Shown here in pieces: positions 1-11,747 of a stretch of 64,000 nucleotides of DNA. The stretch lies in assembly GCF_002994745.2 (NCBI RefSeq), contig NC_037090.1, positions 23,820,001 to 23,884,000 of the forward strand, written 5' to 3'. A program made the position numbers and the translations under genes. The notes under the pieces are model-generated. The model was given only the letters and a program-made list of their open reading frames with translations. It was not told where the DNA came from and searched no databases. Origin of the DNA: Rosa chinensis. Taxonomy: Eukaryota; Streptophyta; Magnoliopsida; Rosales; Rosaceae. Positions within the stretch are counted from its first letter, which is position 1. Every line of letters starts with the position of its first letter.

Positions 1-1271
1 TTGAGGGGTGATGATTCTGGAGGCAACAACAGCTAGGCGCATGGACAATATTTTTGGAATAATCTTGAAAACAAAGTTTGCCAAAACAATCGGACGAAAT
101 TGATTAGTGGAATCAGCATGCCTTACTTAAGTACAATAGACGCATTATTGTACTTATCCCAATACACAAGACCAGATATCTCATATGTTGTGAACTTGTT
201 AGCTAGGTATAGCTATGCGCCAACGTGACTCCATTGGATTGGTGGAAAAAAAATATCTTTCAGTACTTGAGATGTACGATTGATATGTGCTTGTTCTATC
301 CCTACAGAAAGATGATGGATTAGGACCCATCGCACACTAGGAACGCCGCCAACACTGGCCTGCGTCCTCTATCCCCATCCCAAAATTACATAAGTGTTTT
401 GGAAGGTTTTGCTGATGTTGGGTATCCCTCTGACCCATACACATGTCATTCCCAAACTGGTTAAGTGTTCACTATGGGAAAAGACCGTGATATCTTGGAG
501 GTCTACAGAACAGACTTTAGTCGCTATATCTTCGAACCATGCAGAGATTATTGCTCTTCATGAAGTGGTTCATGAATGTTTATGGATTGGATCCATAATT
601 ATGCATGTTCGAAGAATTGTGGTTTTGACGTCTACCACAGATGAGCCTACAAGCATTTAGAATAATGCTGCTTGCTTTGAACAAATGAAGCAAAGGCTAC
701 ATCAAAAGCGACAACACCAAGGGTAATCAGCAACAACAAACTCTCCTCAAAGATCAAAGTGAACTAGGTTCAATATGAGGACAGTATGGCAGACTTGCTT
801 ACTAAGTCACTGCCTAAATTCCACTTTCGAGAAACATGTTGGTAGCATCGTTTGCAGAAGTTATCCGAACTCCAATGACTGTATTCATCAGGGGAAGGTG
901 TCTACTTGTATAGTCTTGAAACGTGAAGGGTGTGTTGTGCTCTTTTCCCCCTTCGACCGAGGTTATTTTTGTCCTATTGGGTTTTTGTTACTCGACAAGA
1001 TTTTTAGCGAGGCAAAGAGAGAAGCACCGCGTTTGGGCAACACAAGGGGGAGTGTTCAAGTAAATCTCTACTTTGTGTTTGACCCAAACTTTAGGTTACT
1101 TGACCTAGTGGTAATAGAGTTAAATTAGAAGGATCTAGATTCCTATTCAATGTACGATTACTTTCCTTGTATGATTGAGATTCTATGCATTGTGATCCTC
1201 TATATAAAGAGACCCCTATTATCAATGAGAATACACAGCGATTTTCTCTCAATTTCTGATTCCCTAAAACA
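1..1271 (+). mobile_element. Copia LTR retrotransposon, 3' portion, degenerate
   Basis: The left edge of the window cuts a Ty1/copia element. Around 100-240 is the end of the reverse transcriptase domain, matching the better copy at 28240-28524 on the other strand. At 394-660 a decayed RNase H segment reads ISWRSTEQTLVAISSNHAEI, a hallmark of plant Copia RNase H. A polypurine tract AAGGGGGAG at 1044-1052 abuts an LTR. Frames are broken by stops and shifts, so the copy is dead. The target duplication cannot be checked because the 5' end is outside the window. Confidence 0.88.
1053..1271 (+). repeat. 3' LTR of the Copia element
   Basis: It starts TGTTCAAG directly after the polypurine tract and ends AAAACA, the TG...CA form of an LTR. 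It carries the internal CTATATAAAGAG box shared with the LTRs at 9123-9359, 27252-27456 and 35944-36147. Confidence 0.85.
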
Positions 1272-2007
1272 AAAAATTCCTTTTTTTTTTTATAATTTTT
1301 TTTTTGTCTTGAAATGACCATTTTAACCCTCAAAAGTCAAACTTAACGTCTAAATTAGATGGAATGAACACGGTTGAGGAGAATTGACAAGTTTGGGGGG
1401 CAAACTGATTAAATTGAAAGGACAAAGACTAACATGTAATTACCCCCAAACCTCAGGGGGGTAAATTAAATTTAATCCATAATATTTCTACCGGAATGAT
1501 TTACCAGGCACGTTGGTTAAATTTCACATGTATATGTGATCAATATATTATACATATATCAATGATTCCAAAAATATCTGTATTATCTATTTATCTTTGA
1601 TGCCACAACTGACAAAGGTTTGAATATGGATATGAGTAATAGTAACGGGGGATATGGGTACGTGATAGGGTTGGCTAAAGCCTAAAAGCGGATCTCGCCT
1701 TGATCGGTCTCTCCCTCGCTCTTGGTTACGAGTTCCAAACACCGATAGTACGATCAAATACGTCCAGATTGAGGACCAAGCCCGTACACGCGCAGGGCGT
1801 TGGAACACCTTGACAGGCTCCTGCTCCCATTTCCCGAAACGTGCAAAGCTCATTTGCCACTTTCGGGGGATGCACATTCTCCCACATCCAAAGCGGGCAA
1901 ATCTCCAATCCCAAAATAGGCTATAAGACGCCTCCACGGCTCCACCTCCATATTAAGTGACTCTGTAGATTCAACGCCTCAGTCGTCTTCTTCTCCCCTC
2001 CTAAAAA
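1272..2007. other. Intergenic; upstream region of the FAH-like gene
   Basis: No coding exon is seen. The part from about 1690 is more GC-rich and leads into a pyrimidine-rich leader (CTTCTTCTCCCCTCC) just before the start codon at 2008. A weak TATA-like ATATTAAG lies near 1951. The promoter assignment is inferred from position only. Confidence 0.4.
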
Positions 2008-5000
2008 ATGAAGCGCCCTCCGAGCAACACCTTGTACGGCCTTTTTCGTTCCTTCCGAGAAAACAACCCGATTGATGACATCCCCTTACCGAACCTCCCG
2101 AGCTCTAACTTCGTTCATGGAAGTCGTCGACATCGGAAAAACTCCGTGTCCGGCGTAGCTCTCACTTCCTTCATCGAAGTCGACCCGAGCTCTCACTTCC
2201 CCATACAGAACCTCCCGTTCGGAGTGTTCAAGCCAAAACCGGCTTCAACGGCTCGACCGGGCGTGGCCATCGGCGATTATGTGTTGGACTTGTCAGCAAT
2301 CGCCGCCGCCGGTCTCTTCAACGGTCCGATCCTCAGAAACTCCGATTGCTTTTATCAGGTCCGTTGGTTCAGTAATCATGATTATTATATACTGATTAAT
2401 CCTGTAAAATTGATTGCTCTGTTTTTGGTTCTTAGCCTAATTTGAACAAGTTCTTGGCCTTGGGACGACCTGCTTGGAAGGAAGCACGTGCTACACTTCA
2501 GAAGCTACTTTCATGTATGCTGCAATCTTATCCTCGCTTAAGTTTGACCTCACTAAATTGATGCTTAAGTTTAGTTTGGTTGATTAATGATGCAGCTACT
2601 GAGCCAACATTGCGTGACAATCAAAGTTTAAAGCAGGAATCACTTATTCCGTTGGTATGAGAAATCTATAATCCCGAAAATTACCTTATGTTTATTGCAA
2701 CTTCCGCGTTTTGAATGCCACTTTTCTGTGTGTGTCCTTATGAATATGTAGAGCGAGGTGGAAATGCTGCTTCCTGTGGCGATTGGGGACTTTACAGACT
2801 TCTTTTCATCAATGGATCACGTACACGACTGCGGGGCCAAGATTAATTGTAAGGCAGGTCAGGCAATTCCACTGAAATGGTACGTGGGTTTAGGGTGTCA
2901 CAGCACAGAAATTTATTCCTGTATCTTTGATCGTTTACAAATTGAACAGGTTTTATTTCGTGTTAGGTTGGACCTACCAATTGCATATCATGGACGAGCT
3001 TCGTCGATTGTTATCTCTGGAACTGACATTACTCGACCCAGGTCAATCAGAGACGTGTCTCTTGAGACATTTTTACGTCCAAGGTGGGGTGTTGAACATT
3101 GCTCACTTGGTGGTAATGGTTCATTTCTGAAGAATTGGTAGTATATCAGTATTTTGAGGCTATATTTCTGGTGCACGATATTTGGTTTATAAGGAGGGTG
3201 ATGGGAAAGTTAATTGTAACGCTTAACGATCGGTTGTGCCTCCAATCACCTGTCGCATTTTTTAACTAACTTTTGAGTTTGGTGCTCACTCTTTTCCTGA
3301 AAGAGTGTGTATTTGAACCGTGATTAGGCTGGACTTCCCATCCATGTAGAAATTTCGTTCTGTCATCACTTACGAGTATTTTAGTCTTATATTTTACTCT
3401 TTCATGTGTTTTATCAGACAACCTCCAGGCGGTCTGCTATATTTTGGTCCCGCAACGAAACTAGATTTTGAGCTTAAAATGGTTAGCCTTATGCCATTAC
3501 ATTACTCTTTGATGCTGTCGAACTCATAAATTTGGTTATTCTCATCGTTCATGTTCATTATCATGTTGCTTGTAGGCTGCTGTAGTTGGTCCTGGAAATG
3601 AATTAGGGAATCCGGTGGATGTGAATGAGGCAGCAGATCACATTTTTGGACTTGTCTTGATGAATGGCTGGATTGGTATGCTTGCTTCATGTTTCTTTCA
3701 GTTCTTGTCCTTCATGTTCTACAGTTGGTTGTATTTGATAAGAAGTTGGTTTTCACAGCTAGAGATATCCAGGCAAAGGAATTTATTCCCAGTGTGCCTT
3801 TCCTAGGAAAAAGTTTTGGTAAGCACTGAAAACTATCACGCTCCATTCTTAAATTCCATGGATAAAGATACACTACTTGATTGGAGCACTGTGCTCAATC
3901 AAATGATTGCATGACTTTACTTTTATGTGTAAAATTGTGAATATTTAGGAACTACGATATCCCCTTGGATAGTGACACTCGAAGCTCTAGAACCATTTTC
4001 CTGTGATCCTCCCAAAAAGGTGTTTCTCATATCTATTTGTTTTGGTGCATATCACCCTAATTTCGGTTTTGTGTTGTAATTGTTGAAGCTGTATTTCATG
4101 GTTCTTATATGATGTGTGCTCTGAAGTGCAGCACCCCCATCTAATGCCCTATGTCGCTGAAAATATCTCCGAAAGCTATGACATAACATTAGAGGTACCC
4201 TCCCCCCTTGTTTCTTTCAGTCTTGTGAAGCACGTTCACAGTTTCTACTTTCCTTTTCCTATTCCATTGCATTGTTCAGACTTTAGACGATGATCAAACT
4301 TCCTTTTAACTGCAAGGTTCGAATTAAACCAGCTGGAGAGAGGCGCTCATCTGTGGTCACAAAGAGTAATTTCAACCACTTGTAAGGATTTCCTCTCTAT
4401 TTACATCTTCAACAGTGTTTAGTCTTACATGATACAAGTCGTACAACTCCTCTGTAGCAGTTTTCTTACTCGTGTACGAGTGTAGGGTATTTTCACTATT
4501 TTGTACGCACTACCGATCTTTCGGCCATCATAACACTTAGAACTGTGTTCCTTTTGTAAATATATGTTAATTATCTGCAACACATCTACAGAATTTGGAC
4601 ATTGCCTCAGCAGCTAGCACACCTTACCGTCAATGGGTGCAACTTAAGGCCTGGAGATCTCTTTGGAACTGGGACCATCAGTGGACCTGTATGATTTCAG
4701 TTCATTTTCTGATATTATGAATTTAACAGATCCCTATATTGCTTGAGTGAAGTTAATATATATCTTGTATCTGCCAATAGGGGCCAGAATCTTACGGAAG
4801 CTTGCTAGAGCTGACATGGGATAAGCCGTTGTCATTAAACGGCGTTACTCGTGAATTTCTTGAAGATGGAGACGAAGTCATCATTACTGGTTTTAGCAAG
4901 GTTCTTGATCTTACATGCCCTTTTATTAGTGAAGTTATTAATATGTTCGAAAACATTTTTGAAACCTGTTTTGCTCTTTAAACTTCTTATCCTGCTATAA

Positions 5001-5325
5001 TGATTGTTTTTGCTCTTCATAATTTTTTTTTTTCAAAAGGCACTTCATTTTCAGCACGTTTCTGATCTTTCTATCATGATTCATCGAGCTATGATGTTGT
5101 AGTATTTGCTTTTGTTCTCCTGAAGCAATTTATATTTCACATAATTACCGACTATCCTACTAGATTAAGGAACATTCTGATACTAGTAGAGTAGTAGGTC
5201 TAGAGCTGCTAAATACTAGTTGTAAAGATCCAACTATTGGCATCTAATTATTGTTATCCTTGCAGGGAAATGGCTACAAAGTAGGGTTCGGGAAATGCTC
5301 TGGAAAGATTGTTCCACCTCCTTGA
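2008..5325 (+). CDS. FAH-like: Fumarylacetoacetase-like protein (14 exons), active site altered
   Basis: Fumarylacetoacetase performs the last step of tyrosine breakdown, splitting fumarylacetoacetate to fumarate and acetoacetate. Exons: 2008-2358, 2436-2514, 2596-2654, 2752-2879, 2967-3041, 3418-3481, 3576-3675, 3759-3818, 3949-4019, 4132-4194, 4317-4381, 4592-4688, 4781-4900, 5266-5325. All introns are GT-AG, and the exons sum to 1392 nt (463 residues) without a stop. Family blocks are clear: [75 protein letters not shown]. Oddities: the usual FELEMA reads FELKMA, NDWSARD reads NGWIARD, GPEPESYG reads GPGPESYG, and the FRG loop before LPIAYHG is rewritten. These acidic residues include metal ligands in the family (from memory of the mouse enzyme). 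About 49 extra residues precede the usual start, whose Met is Val here. The sequence supports a real split gene; catalytic activity is doubtful. Confidence 0.88.
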
Positions 5326-5709
5326 GCACTTAGAAATGGCAGGATCAAATATAAACTTCATTGGAGCTCTCCCATTCATTGCACGCTGTAATTCCTTCCT
5401 ATTGTTGTCTAAAATTGTACTATTTACTTCACTGCATAACATAATTCCTTTCTGATTGTTGTCTAAAATTGTACTGTTTACTTTCACTGCACTCCATAAT
5501 AGCCTTGTCATTTATAAGTAGTTCTACTCAAACTCTTGGTGAATGCTTATACTGTTTACTGAATACATTTCATGATGGAATTTAAAGATCTAAAAATGAT
5601 TTCCATGACCATACTGAAATTTGTTCTGGGCACAAATATAGCCTTTTCCCCCAATTATCCAAAAAAGAAATATAGGCTTTTGATTTCCTGCTTTGTATGT
5701 GGGTCACCT
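5326..5709. other. 3' flank of the FAH-like gene
   Basis: AT-rich. It holds a short imperfect direct repeat (ATTCCTT...TTGTTGTCTAAAATTGTAC, near 5391 and 5447). No gene is seen. Confidence 0.4.
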
Positions 5710-6610
5710 AAGGACTGAAAAATCGAAAAAATTGGCGAAATTTCGCCGAAAATTTCATTTTTTGGAGGTCCGATATATCCATAGCATACCATGACAATTT
5801 CGGGTCAAAATTTTCGAAATTTCTCAATATGTCTGATATTTCCCGAAATTTTCGATATTTCCCCATACATTCCAAAAAACCTACAACAACACCGAGGATT
5901 GAACCTTGGTCATCTCACTACCCTTTGAGAGGGTTTGCTAACTCTGCTGCACATACCTTTTATGTATTAATCACAACATTCTAATATATATTCATTTACC
6001 TACGAATCTAAAAACTTAGATACACGTTCAATCAATAACTAACTTGAAACACTTAATTACTATATTGAATTTTCTTTTACTAAATGTTCAAAAATTTTAC
6101 AACAACATTTCAAATTATAACTTCTATAAATAGTTCAAAATAATCTTCATACCTTGCACCAAATAATCTTCATACCTTGTACCTCATAGGTCTTCTACGT
6201 GGTTCTAAGTTACTCATGTAATTCAAGGTGTAATGTATGATATGTACAAAAAAATGTATATAAGGCGTGATGACCTAGCCTCCCATTGAGTTTCTAGCCA
6301 TAAAAAAAAAAATTAGATGTTTATTTCAAAAATTTTAAGAGTTATTGGCGATTCAGCATTTACCGTTTCATCTTAAATTATTACAAATTACTATATAACA
6401 AGGTTTATTCAAGGTTTTCTTTCTATATATAGTAGACAATTGATAAAATAAACATATCTAAAAGTTTCACTTAAAATTTCCATGTTTTTCTTCAAATTTC
6501 CATCATTTTTCTTGATTATTTACCGAAATCGATATATCCTCGATATTTCCGTCGAAATTTCCGTTTTCGGGACCATAGATATTTCCTCGAAACTCGATAT
6601 TTTGGTCCTT
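5710..6610. mobile_element. Repeat with CGAAA-rich inverted ends, probable non-autonomous DNA transposon
   Basis: The left end reads AAGGACTGAAAAATCGA and the right end, complemented, AAGGACCAAAATATCGA. Both ends are followed by sequence rich in GAAATTTCG and GATATTTCC. No coding capacity is seen. I found no clean target duplication, so the superfamily is not assigned. Confidence 0.55.
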
Positions 6611-7392
6611 AATTAATAGTCACGGAAAGACGGTGATTATGAGTGGTGACGCCACCCAGGCCACTATTACCCAGGCTGCGGTTCGAGTAATGAGGAGTTG
6701 GAAGGCGCTGTGCAAAAGAAAATGAGGAAAAAAGTAAAAAAGAAAAAAAACAGAGAGAGAGAGAGAAAAAAAAAAGTCAGTGGGGGGTAAAATAGACATT
6801 TTGCAGTGAAAGGGATGCCACATCAGCAAAATAATAGAGTTTTTGACAATGAGTTGACGGCAAGGACTAGATCTGTGAAATTAGAGAGTTTATGGAGTTT
6901 TCAGGTGAAATTGGAAAGCGAGAGATTAAACGTCGAGCCCCTATAAGTATAGGGAGTAAAACAGTAAGTATTTTATCCTATTTTAATTGCATTGTTGACT
7001 AGACTTCTAACAAACCTAGAAGTCGAATGCTTTATGAGCTTGACAATCACCAGGCCAGAAGGACACGTGTAAGCTAAGAAGACATCGGCCGAGTGACACG
7101 TGGCCGAGACGATTTTTGAGCGAACAAGAGTATATATCAAATAAAGTTTCGTTGAAGAGGAACATGCCAGGGGATTCGCCCTAGGACAACCTCATCAATC
7201 CAAAAAAAAAAAAAAACATGGAACGTTGGATATTCACAACGCCGGAACATGTCAAGCATCTGGACATAAAGTCTGGGAAATCAGTTACAACTAGTCATTA
7301 GCAGCTAGTTAGTAATTGAGAATTCTACTCTTTGATTTGCTCATCAGTTAGCATCTCGTATAATTTACCTAGCGAAAAATACCAAAATACTG

Positions 7393-7429
<37 letters not shown>

Positions 7430-7578
7430 TTTTTTATTTATATTTTTTTTAGAAGAGTAAATGATAATATCATTGATAATGTGACAATATTAATACATAA
7501 AGACTAGCCAAAAACCCAAAAAGCTCTCATGTATAATATCTCGCTTCACAAATGAAACCCAAGCTTAATTTCACCATT
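6611..7578. other. Non-coding, with (CT)n microsatellite at 7399-7427
   Basis: I see only AT-rich sequence, several short A/T runs and a CT dinucleotide run. A T-rich stretch near 7430-7460, followed by sequence like a retroposon tail, may be a degraded LINE/SINE 3' end on the minus strand. Confidence 0.35.
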
Positions 7579-7655
7579 GTCTTTCAATTGGGACCTCCAA
7601 ATCTACTCAGTTAATCTCATTCTATTATGAATTGTTAAATGACATATTAAAATAA

Positions 7656-8662
7656 GGAGGGTGAAATTTGCACCCCTAAAATTGCAAACCACACCCCTTT
7701 TTATTTTTTTAATAATATTTCATATCATCTCTTTGTGCACTTCCTAAAACACCCTCAATGTCAGATTTTCTTTTTTCTTTTTCTTTTTGGGTCTTTTCTT
7801 CTTTCTCTCCCCCCTCTCTTCCAGACCACCACCAAAGTCCTCTCTCTCTCTCTCCTTCTCGATCTTCCTGATCTCCCGTTCAGCCAATCTTGCTCTGACG
7901 GCTACTACCGGTAAAGAATCTGCCGGAGCTTCGTAGAGAAGAGCTGGAGAGTCTATGCACGAATTCTTTAAGCCAGCTCCTTCCCAAGGCCACGTTAGCG
8001 CCTAGACTGGCCTCCGACGGCAGCGGCGGCGGGAGCTCGCCGAGAACAACAATCACCTCTTCTTTCCGATCAGACCAGCGGTTTCTAGCATTGGACAATC
8101 CGACCTCGGAGTCGTCGTCAACGAGGTAGTCGAACGATCCAATGGAGTAGGAGTGGCGCGGGCTGGAGTTGGACCTCGTAGTTGTTTGGCGGCGGCTGAG
8201 GTTGCCAATCTCGATCAGCGGCGATGGTGGTGGCGGATTCAGCCGGAGATACTCCGCGGCTGGAGACTCGGGCGGGGGCATCGTGGATGCAGCGGAGGAT
8301 TCGGTAGAGGAAGAATGAAGCGACAATGGTTACGACGATGATGAGGAGGATGATGAGAATGAACTAAAGGTTTTCACGGTCAATGAGCGGTTGTTGTGAG
8401 GTGGCGAGGTGGTGGAGGTTGATAATGGCGGTGGCGGCGGAGTCCTTGGTGAAGATCGGGAAGGATAGTGAGAGAGAGAGAACCTTGGTGGTGGTCTGGA
8501 AGAGGAGGGGGGAGAGAGACAAGAAAAGACCCACAAAGAAAAAGAAAAAAGAAAATATGACTTCGAGGGTGTTTTAGTAAATGCAAAAAAAGAGACAAGA
8601 AATATTATTAAAAAAAAAAGGGGGTGTAGTTTGTAATTTTAGGGATGCAAATTTCAACCCCC
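7656..8662. mobile_element. TIR element carrying a captured gene fragment (Pack-MULE-like)
   Basis: The ends are long inverted repeats of about 150 bp (7656-7815 and 8512-8662). The left end reads GGAGGGTGAAATTTGCACC and the complemented right end GGGGGTTGAAATTTGCATCC. TAAAATAA flanks both sides (7648-7655 and 8663-8670), giving an 8-bp target duplication, or 9 bp with one mismatch. The GC-rich interior derives from a cellular gene (see 7880-8400). It sits inside another repeat and so is younger than it. An 8-bp duplication would also allow a hAT origin. Confidence 0.72.
7880..8400 (-). pseudogene. Captured fragment resembling an ATL-type RING-H2 ligase gene, RING domain absent
   Basis: Reading the minus strand, a hydrophobic segment FILIILLIIVVTIVASFFLY is followed, in another frame, by about 130 residues rich in Ser and Pro. 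These contain HSYSIGSFDYLVDDDSEV and WLKEFVHRLSSSSLRSSGRF. A membrane segment near the N-terminus and a C-terminal HSYSxGSF(D/E)Y stretch recall ATL ubiquitin ligases (from memory). No Cys/His RING pattern occurs between them. The membrane segment and the tail are in different frames, so the piece is an internally deleted copy. The family call is tentative. Confidence 0.45.
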
Positions 8663-8798
8663 TAAAATAACTGTCAAGAACAATAATTATACCAGAAAAA
8701 TATTCTATTTCATTCTTTATTATTTTCCTTATCTATTTTCATTTTCCAATTTCACTATATACTCATCAAAGAATATATAAATATATATATATCCTTTC

Positions 8799-8831
<33 letters not shown>

Positions 8832-9122
8832 TATACGAATTAAAACTATAATCAAGATCACGTGACATAAAAATTCCTATCATCATATATGTTGAACGTA
8901 TATTGGTGAGGGAGAACAAAAGAAATCCTATTATGACCCAAATCCCAATATATCCATTATATTTGCCAAAAAAAATTGCTAGCAATTGAAATTAAAATTA
9001 AAAACTATTAAATAATTATTCATGAGATACAGAAAATAGAGAAAATAAATAAACATTAAGAAAAGAATTATTACTCTTTTTTTTTATTTGCACATCTAAA
9101 AGAACAAAAAAGAAAAAAACCT

Positions 9123-9790
9123 TGTTCAAGTAAATCCAGAATATGTGTCTGGCCCAAACTTTAGGTTACTTGACCTAGTTGTAATAGAGTTTTGAATTAA
9201 AGATGTTCACGGAGATATTCATAAATATCTAATTAATTGTACGATTATCTTTCCTTGTACAACTCTGATTCTATTTCTTGTAATCCTCTATATAAAGAGG
9301 CCCTCATTATCAATGAGAACATACAACAATTCTCTCTTAATTACAGTTTTCCTAAAACACATTATCAGCACGAATTCATAGCCTTCAAACCCTAGCCACC
9401 ACCGCAGCATATATTGAAGCCCTCAATCCCAGGATTCTAGAACCGGCGAAGGAACCACTGGAACCAGCAGGAAAACCACCAAATCGGCCCTTCAAGAAGA
9501 AAAAAGGGTATCCCTGCACCGATTCACCACCTTCTGGACCTCCGATTGCTACCAAATTTACCAGCAGTGTCTCGATCCCAAGATTTAGGAAGCGGAAGCA
9601 GAACTCTAAAAACCGGTCTAGAAGTTGCTGAACCGGCCTGTAGAAAAACCCGCAGAAGAAGAACAGGAAAAAAAAAAAGAAAAAAAAAAAGAAGGAGAAG
9701 CCCAGCAGAAGTCAAAGCCCAGCCCAATACCGCGTCAGCTCAGCCATATTAGGGTGATAGTACATAAGCCCACAAGTGATTCGAGACGTC
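9123..9790 (+). mobile_element. Copia element: 5' LTR and leader only
   Basis: The LTR at 9123-9359 begins TGTTCAAG and ends AAAACA. It is the same family as the LTRs at 1053 and 27252. It is followed at about 9362 by TTATCAGCACGAA, which also lies just inside the 5' LTR of the complete element (minus strand near 35940) and is the likely primer-binding region. The leader is similar to that of the complete element. No gag, pol or second LTR follows, so the copy is truncated. The right limit is approximate. Confidence 0.75.
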
Positions 9791-10969
9791 GAGACAAGAC
9801 GGGAGGATTGGCACCAACACAATAGTGGAACAAGGCCGCCATACCGTTCCTTCACCGCAACACCGAGGCGTGTCTGCGACACGAACCTAGGGAAGACTCA
9901 ATCGGACCGCCAACAAATAATGCCGAGGTGGGAGAAGGCACCACGCCGCTGAGTACGATGTTGGAAGTCCATGGAGGGCGAGGCATTGTTGGATGGGATG
10001 AGCAAACATTAGTACTGCAACTGCCACTAATTTAGTATTGGGAACGTGGCTGAGGCTTGGCCGCTTATCGGCCAAATGGCGTTACACTGAAAGTCAACGT
10101 AGGTGAAGTTGAAGATAGCTTACCACAGTGAACGAGTGAAGGAGGTTTGTGGTAAGCATAAGTTCAGACGATTTTCGACCAGTCGAGTACCTCTATTTGA
10201 CTAGTCGATCTGACGATTCTAGCCTTGACTTTTAGGATATTCTGTACTTCATATCTCTTATGATTTTCTTTATGCTTTCATTCAAAACCATGTGCAAGTA
10301 ATTTCTTGTATGAGATGCTATGACATTTGATTAGCTTTTATTTATTCAATGGATGAGAACCTAATTTTTAATTTTATGTTATTGGATTATTTATTTATTT
10401 ATTGGTGGCAAACTTAGATTGCATGTTTAAGATTCTATTATCATGAAATCTCATTGCTTGTTCCGTGTTAAGAAGGTTATGTTAAGAGTTCTAAGTAGTA
10501 AATTGTCTATAAGGCAAGTGATTAGGTTTCTAGATTAACTGAGATGCGTCATACTCATAATGTCCTTGTGATGTCTCATTTTTCTTGTTCTTAATGATTT
10601 CTTTGTGTTAAATTTAGAGTTGCATCAATCTAGCTAGGTTGCATTTTAGAAAATAAGTTAGGTGTAGAGCGTCTCTCTTTTAACATACATGTAAGTAAAA
10701 CCAATAAGTTAATCTAGGTGTTGGGTTAACTTGATCATCTTCATCCATAGATAATTAAGTAAGACTATGTTAAGACTTGCATACATGATTGATAGGTGGT
10801 GGATACATTCCCTAGCTTTTGCTCTCTCATTGATTCTCATCTAAAGCAACTTGTTATTTGTTCTATTTATATGAAATAGTAAGATTAGTTCCATACTATT
10901 CCGCAGGAGACCCTTCTTCCTTAATTACAATTGACAATCTTAAATCAGAATTAGGAAAATTAATTAGCA
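9791..10969. repeat. Unassigned repeat-like sequence, possibly a retrotransposon remnant
   Basis: There is no credible gene. The stretch ending in CAGGAGACCCTTCTTCC near 10905-10923 resembles plant LTR or leader sequence, but neither border was found. Confidence 0.3.
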
Positions 10970-10978
10970 TAAAAATAT

Positions 10979-11738
10979 GAGTTTTTCTATTGGAACTTCC
11001 AAATTTACTCACTTGACCTCTATGCTTTTTACACCACTTATCAAATTTTCAAATACTAAATTTACTCACTAAACCTCACTAAACTTCCTCAAATAACCTC
11101 ACTCATATAATTTGCAAACAAATTATTATCTTTAAAATAAAAAATTTAGTCATTTCAATGATTTAATCACTCTATAACTCTTAACTAAATATACATTTCT
11201 TAATCAAACATGAGTTTCAAAAATTAATGTCTAATCAATAAGAAAATGCCATGAACTATTTTTTTTTTCTATTTTAGCTGTGCAAAAAAAAAAAATATTT
11301 TTTTTAATGTTTATTTTTTCTGTATTTTTTGTACCACATGATTAATTAATTATTTTTGCAAATATAATGGATTGACTTAGATTTAGGTCATAAATCATAA
11401 GAGGATTTATTTTGTTTTCCCTCACCAATATGCATTCAACATATATATCGTACAGTTTTATGTCACATGATCTTAATCATATTTTTAATTCTTATTAAAT
11501 ATATATGAATGCTTTAATGAGTATGTAGTGAAATTGGAAAATGAAAATAGATAAGGAAAATAATAAGGAATACAATCTAATATTATTGAATTAGATAGTC
11601 TACATAAAATTAATATAATATTTTTTTGGTATATTTATTGTCCTTAATAGTCATTTTATAGTAAGTTATATATGTCATTTAATAATTCATAATAGAATGA
11701 GGTCAATTGAGCAGATTTGGAGGTCCCAATAGAAACTC
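10979..11738. mobile_element. MULE-like MITE with 9-bp target duplication
   Basis: The terminal inverted repeats are GAGTTTTTCTATTGGAACTT on the left and GAGTTTCTATTGGGACCT on the right (complemented), with similarity continuing about 40 bp. Perfect 9-bp duplications TAAAAATAT flank it at 10970-10978 and 11739-11747, as expected for Mutator-like insertion. At 760 bp without an open frame it is non-autonomous. Its right two-thirds match the inverted copy at 7579-9122. Confidence 0.82.
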
Positions 11739-11747
11739 TAAAAATAT

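Larger units (their letters stand above)
7579..9122 (-). mobile_element. MULE-like short element, left copy; interrupted and truncated
   Basis: The interval 7579-7655 plus 8671-9122 is the reverse complement of roughly 11235-11738, including the terminus motif ATTGGGACCTCCAAATCT and the internal match ATTTTCATTTTCCAATTTCA. It is split by a 1-kb insertion (7656-8662) and cut at 9122 by a Copia LTR. Its other terminus is missing. Confidence 0.7.
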
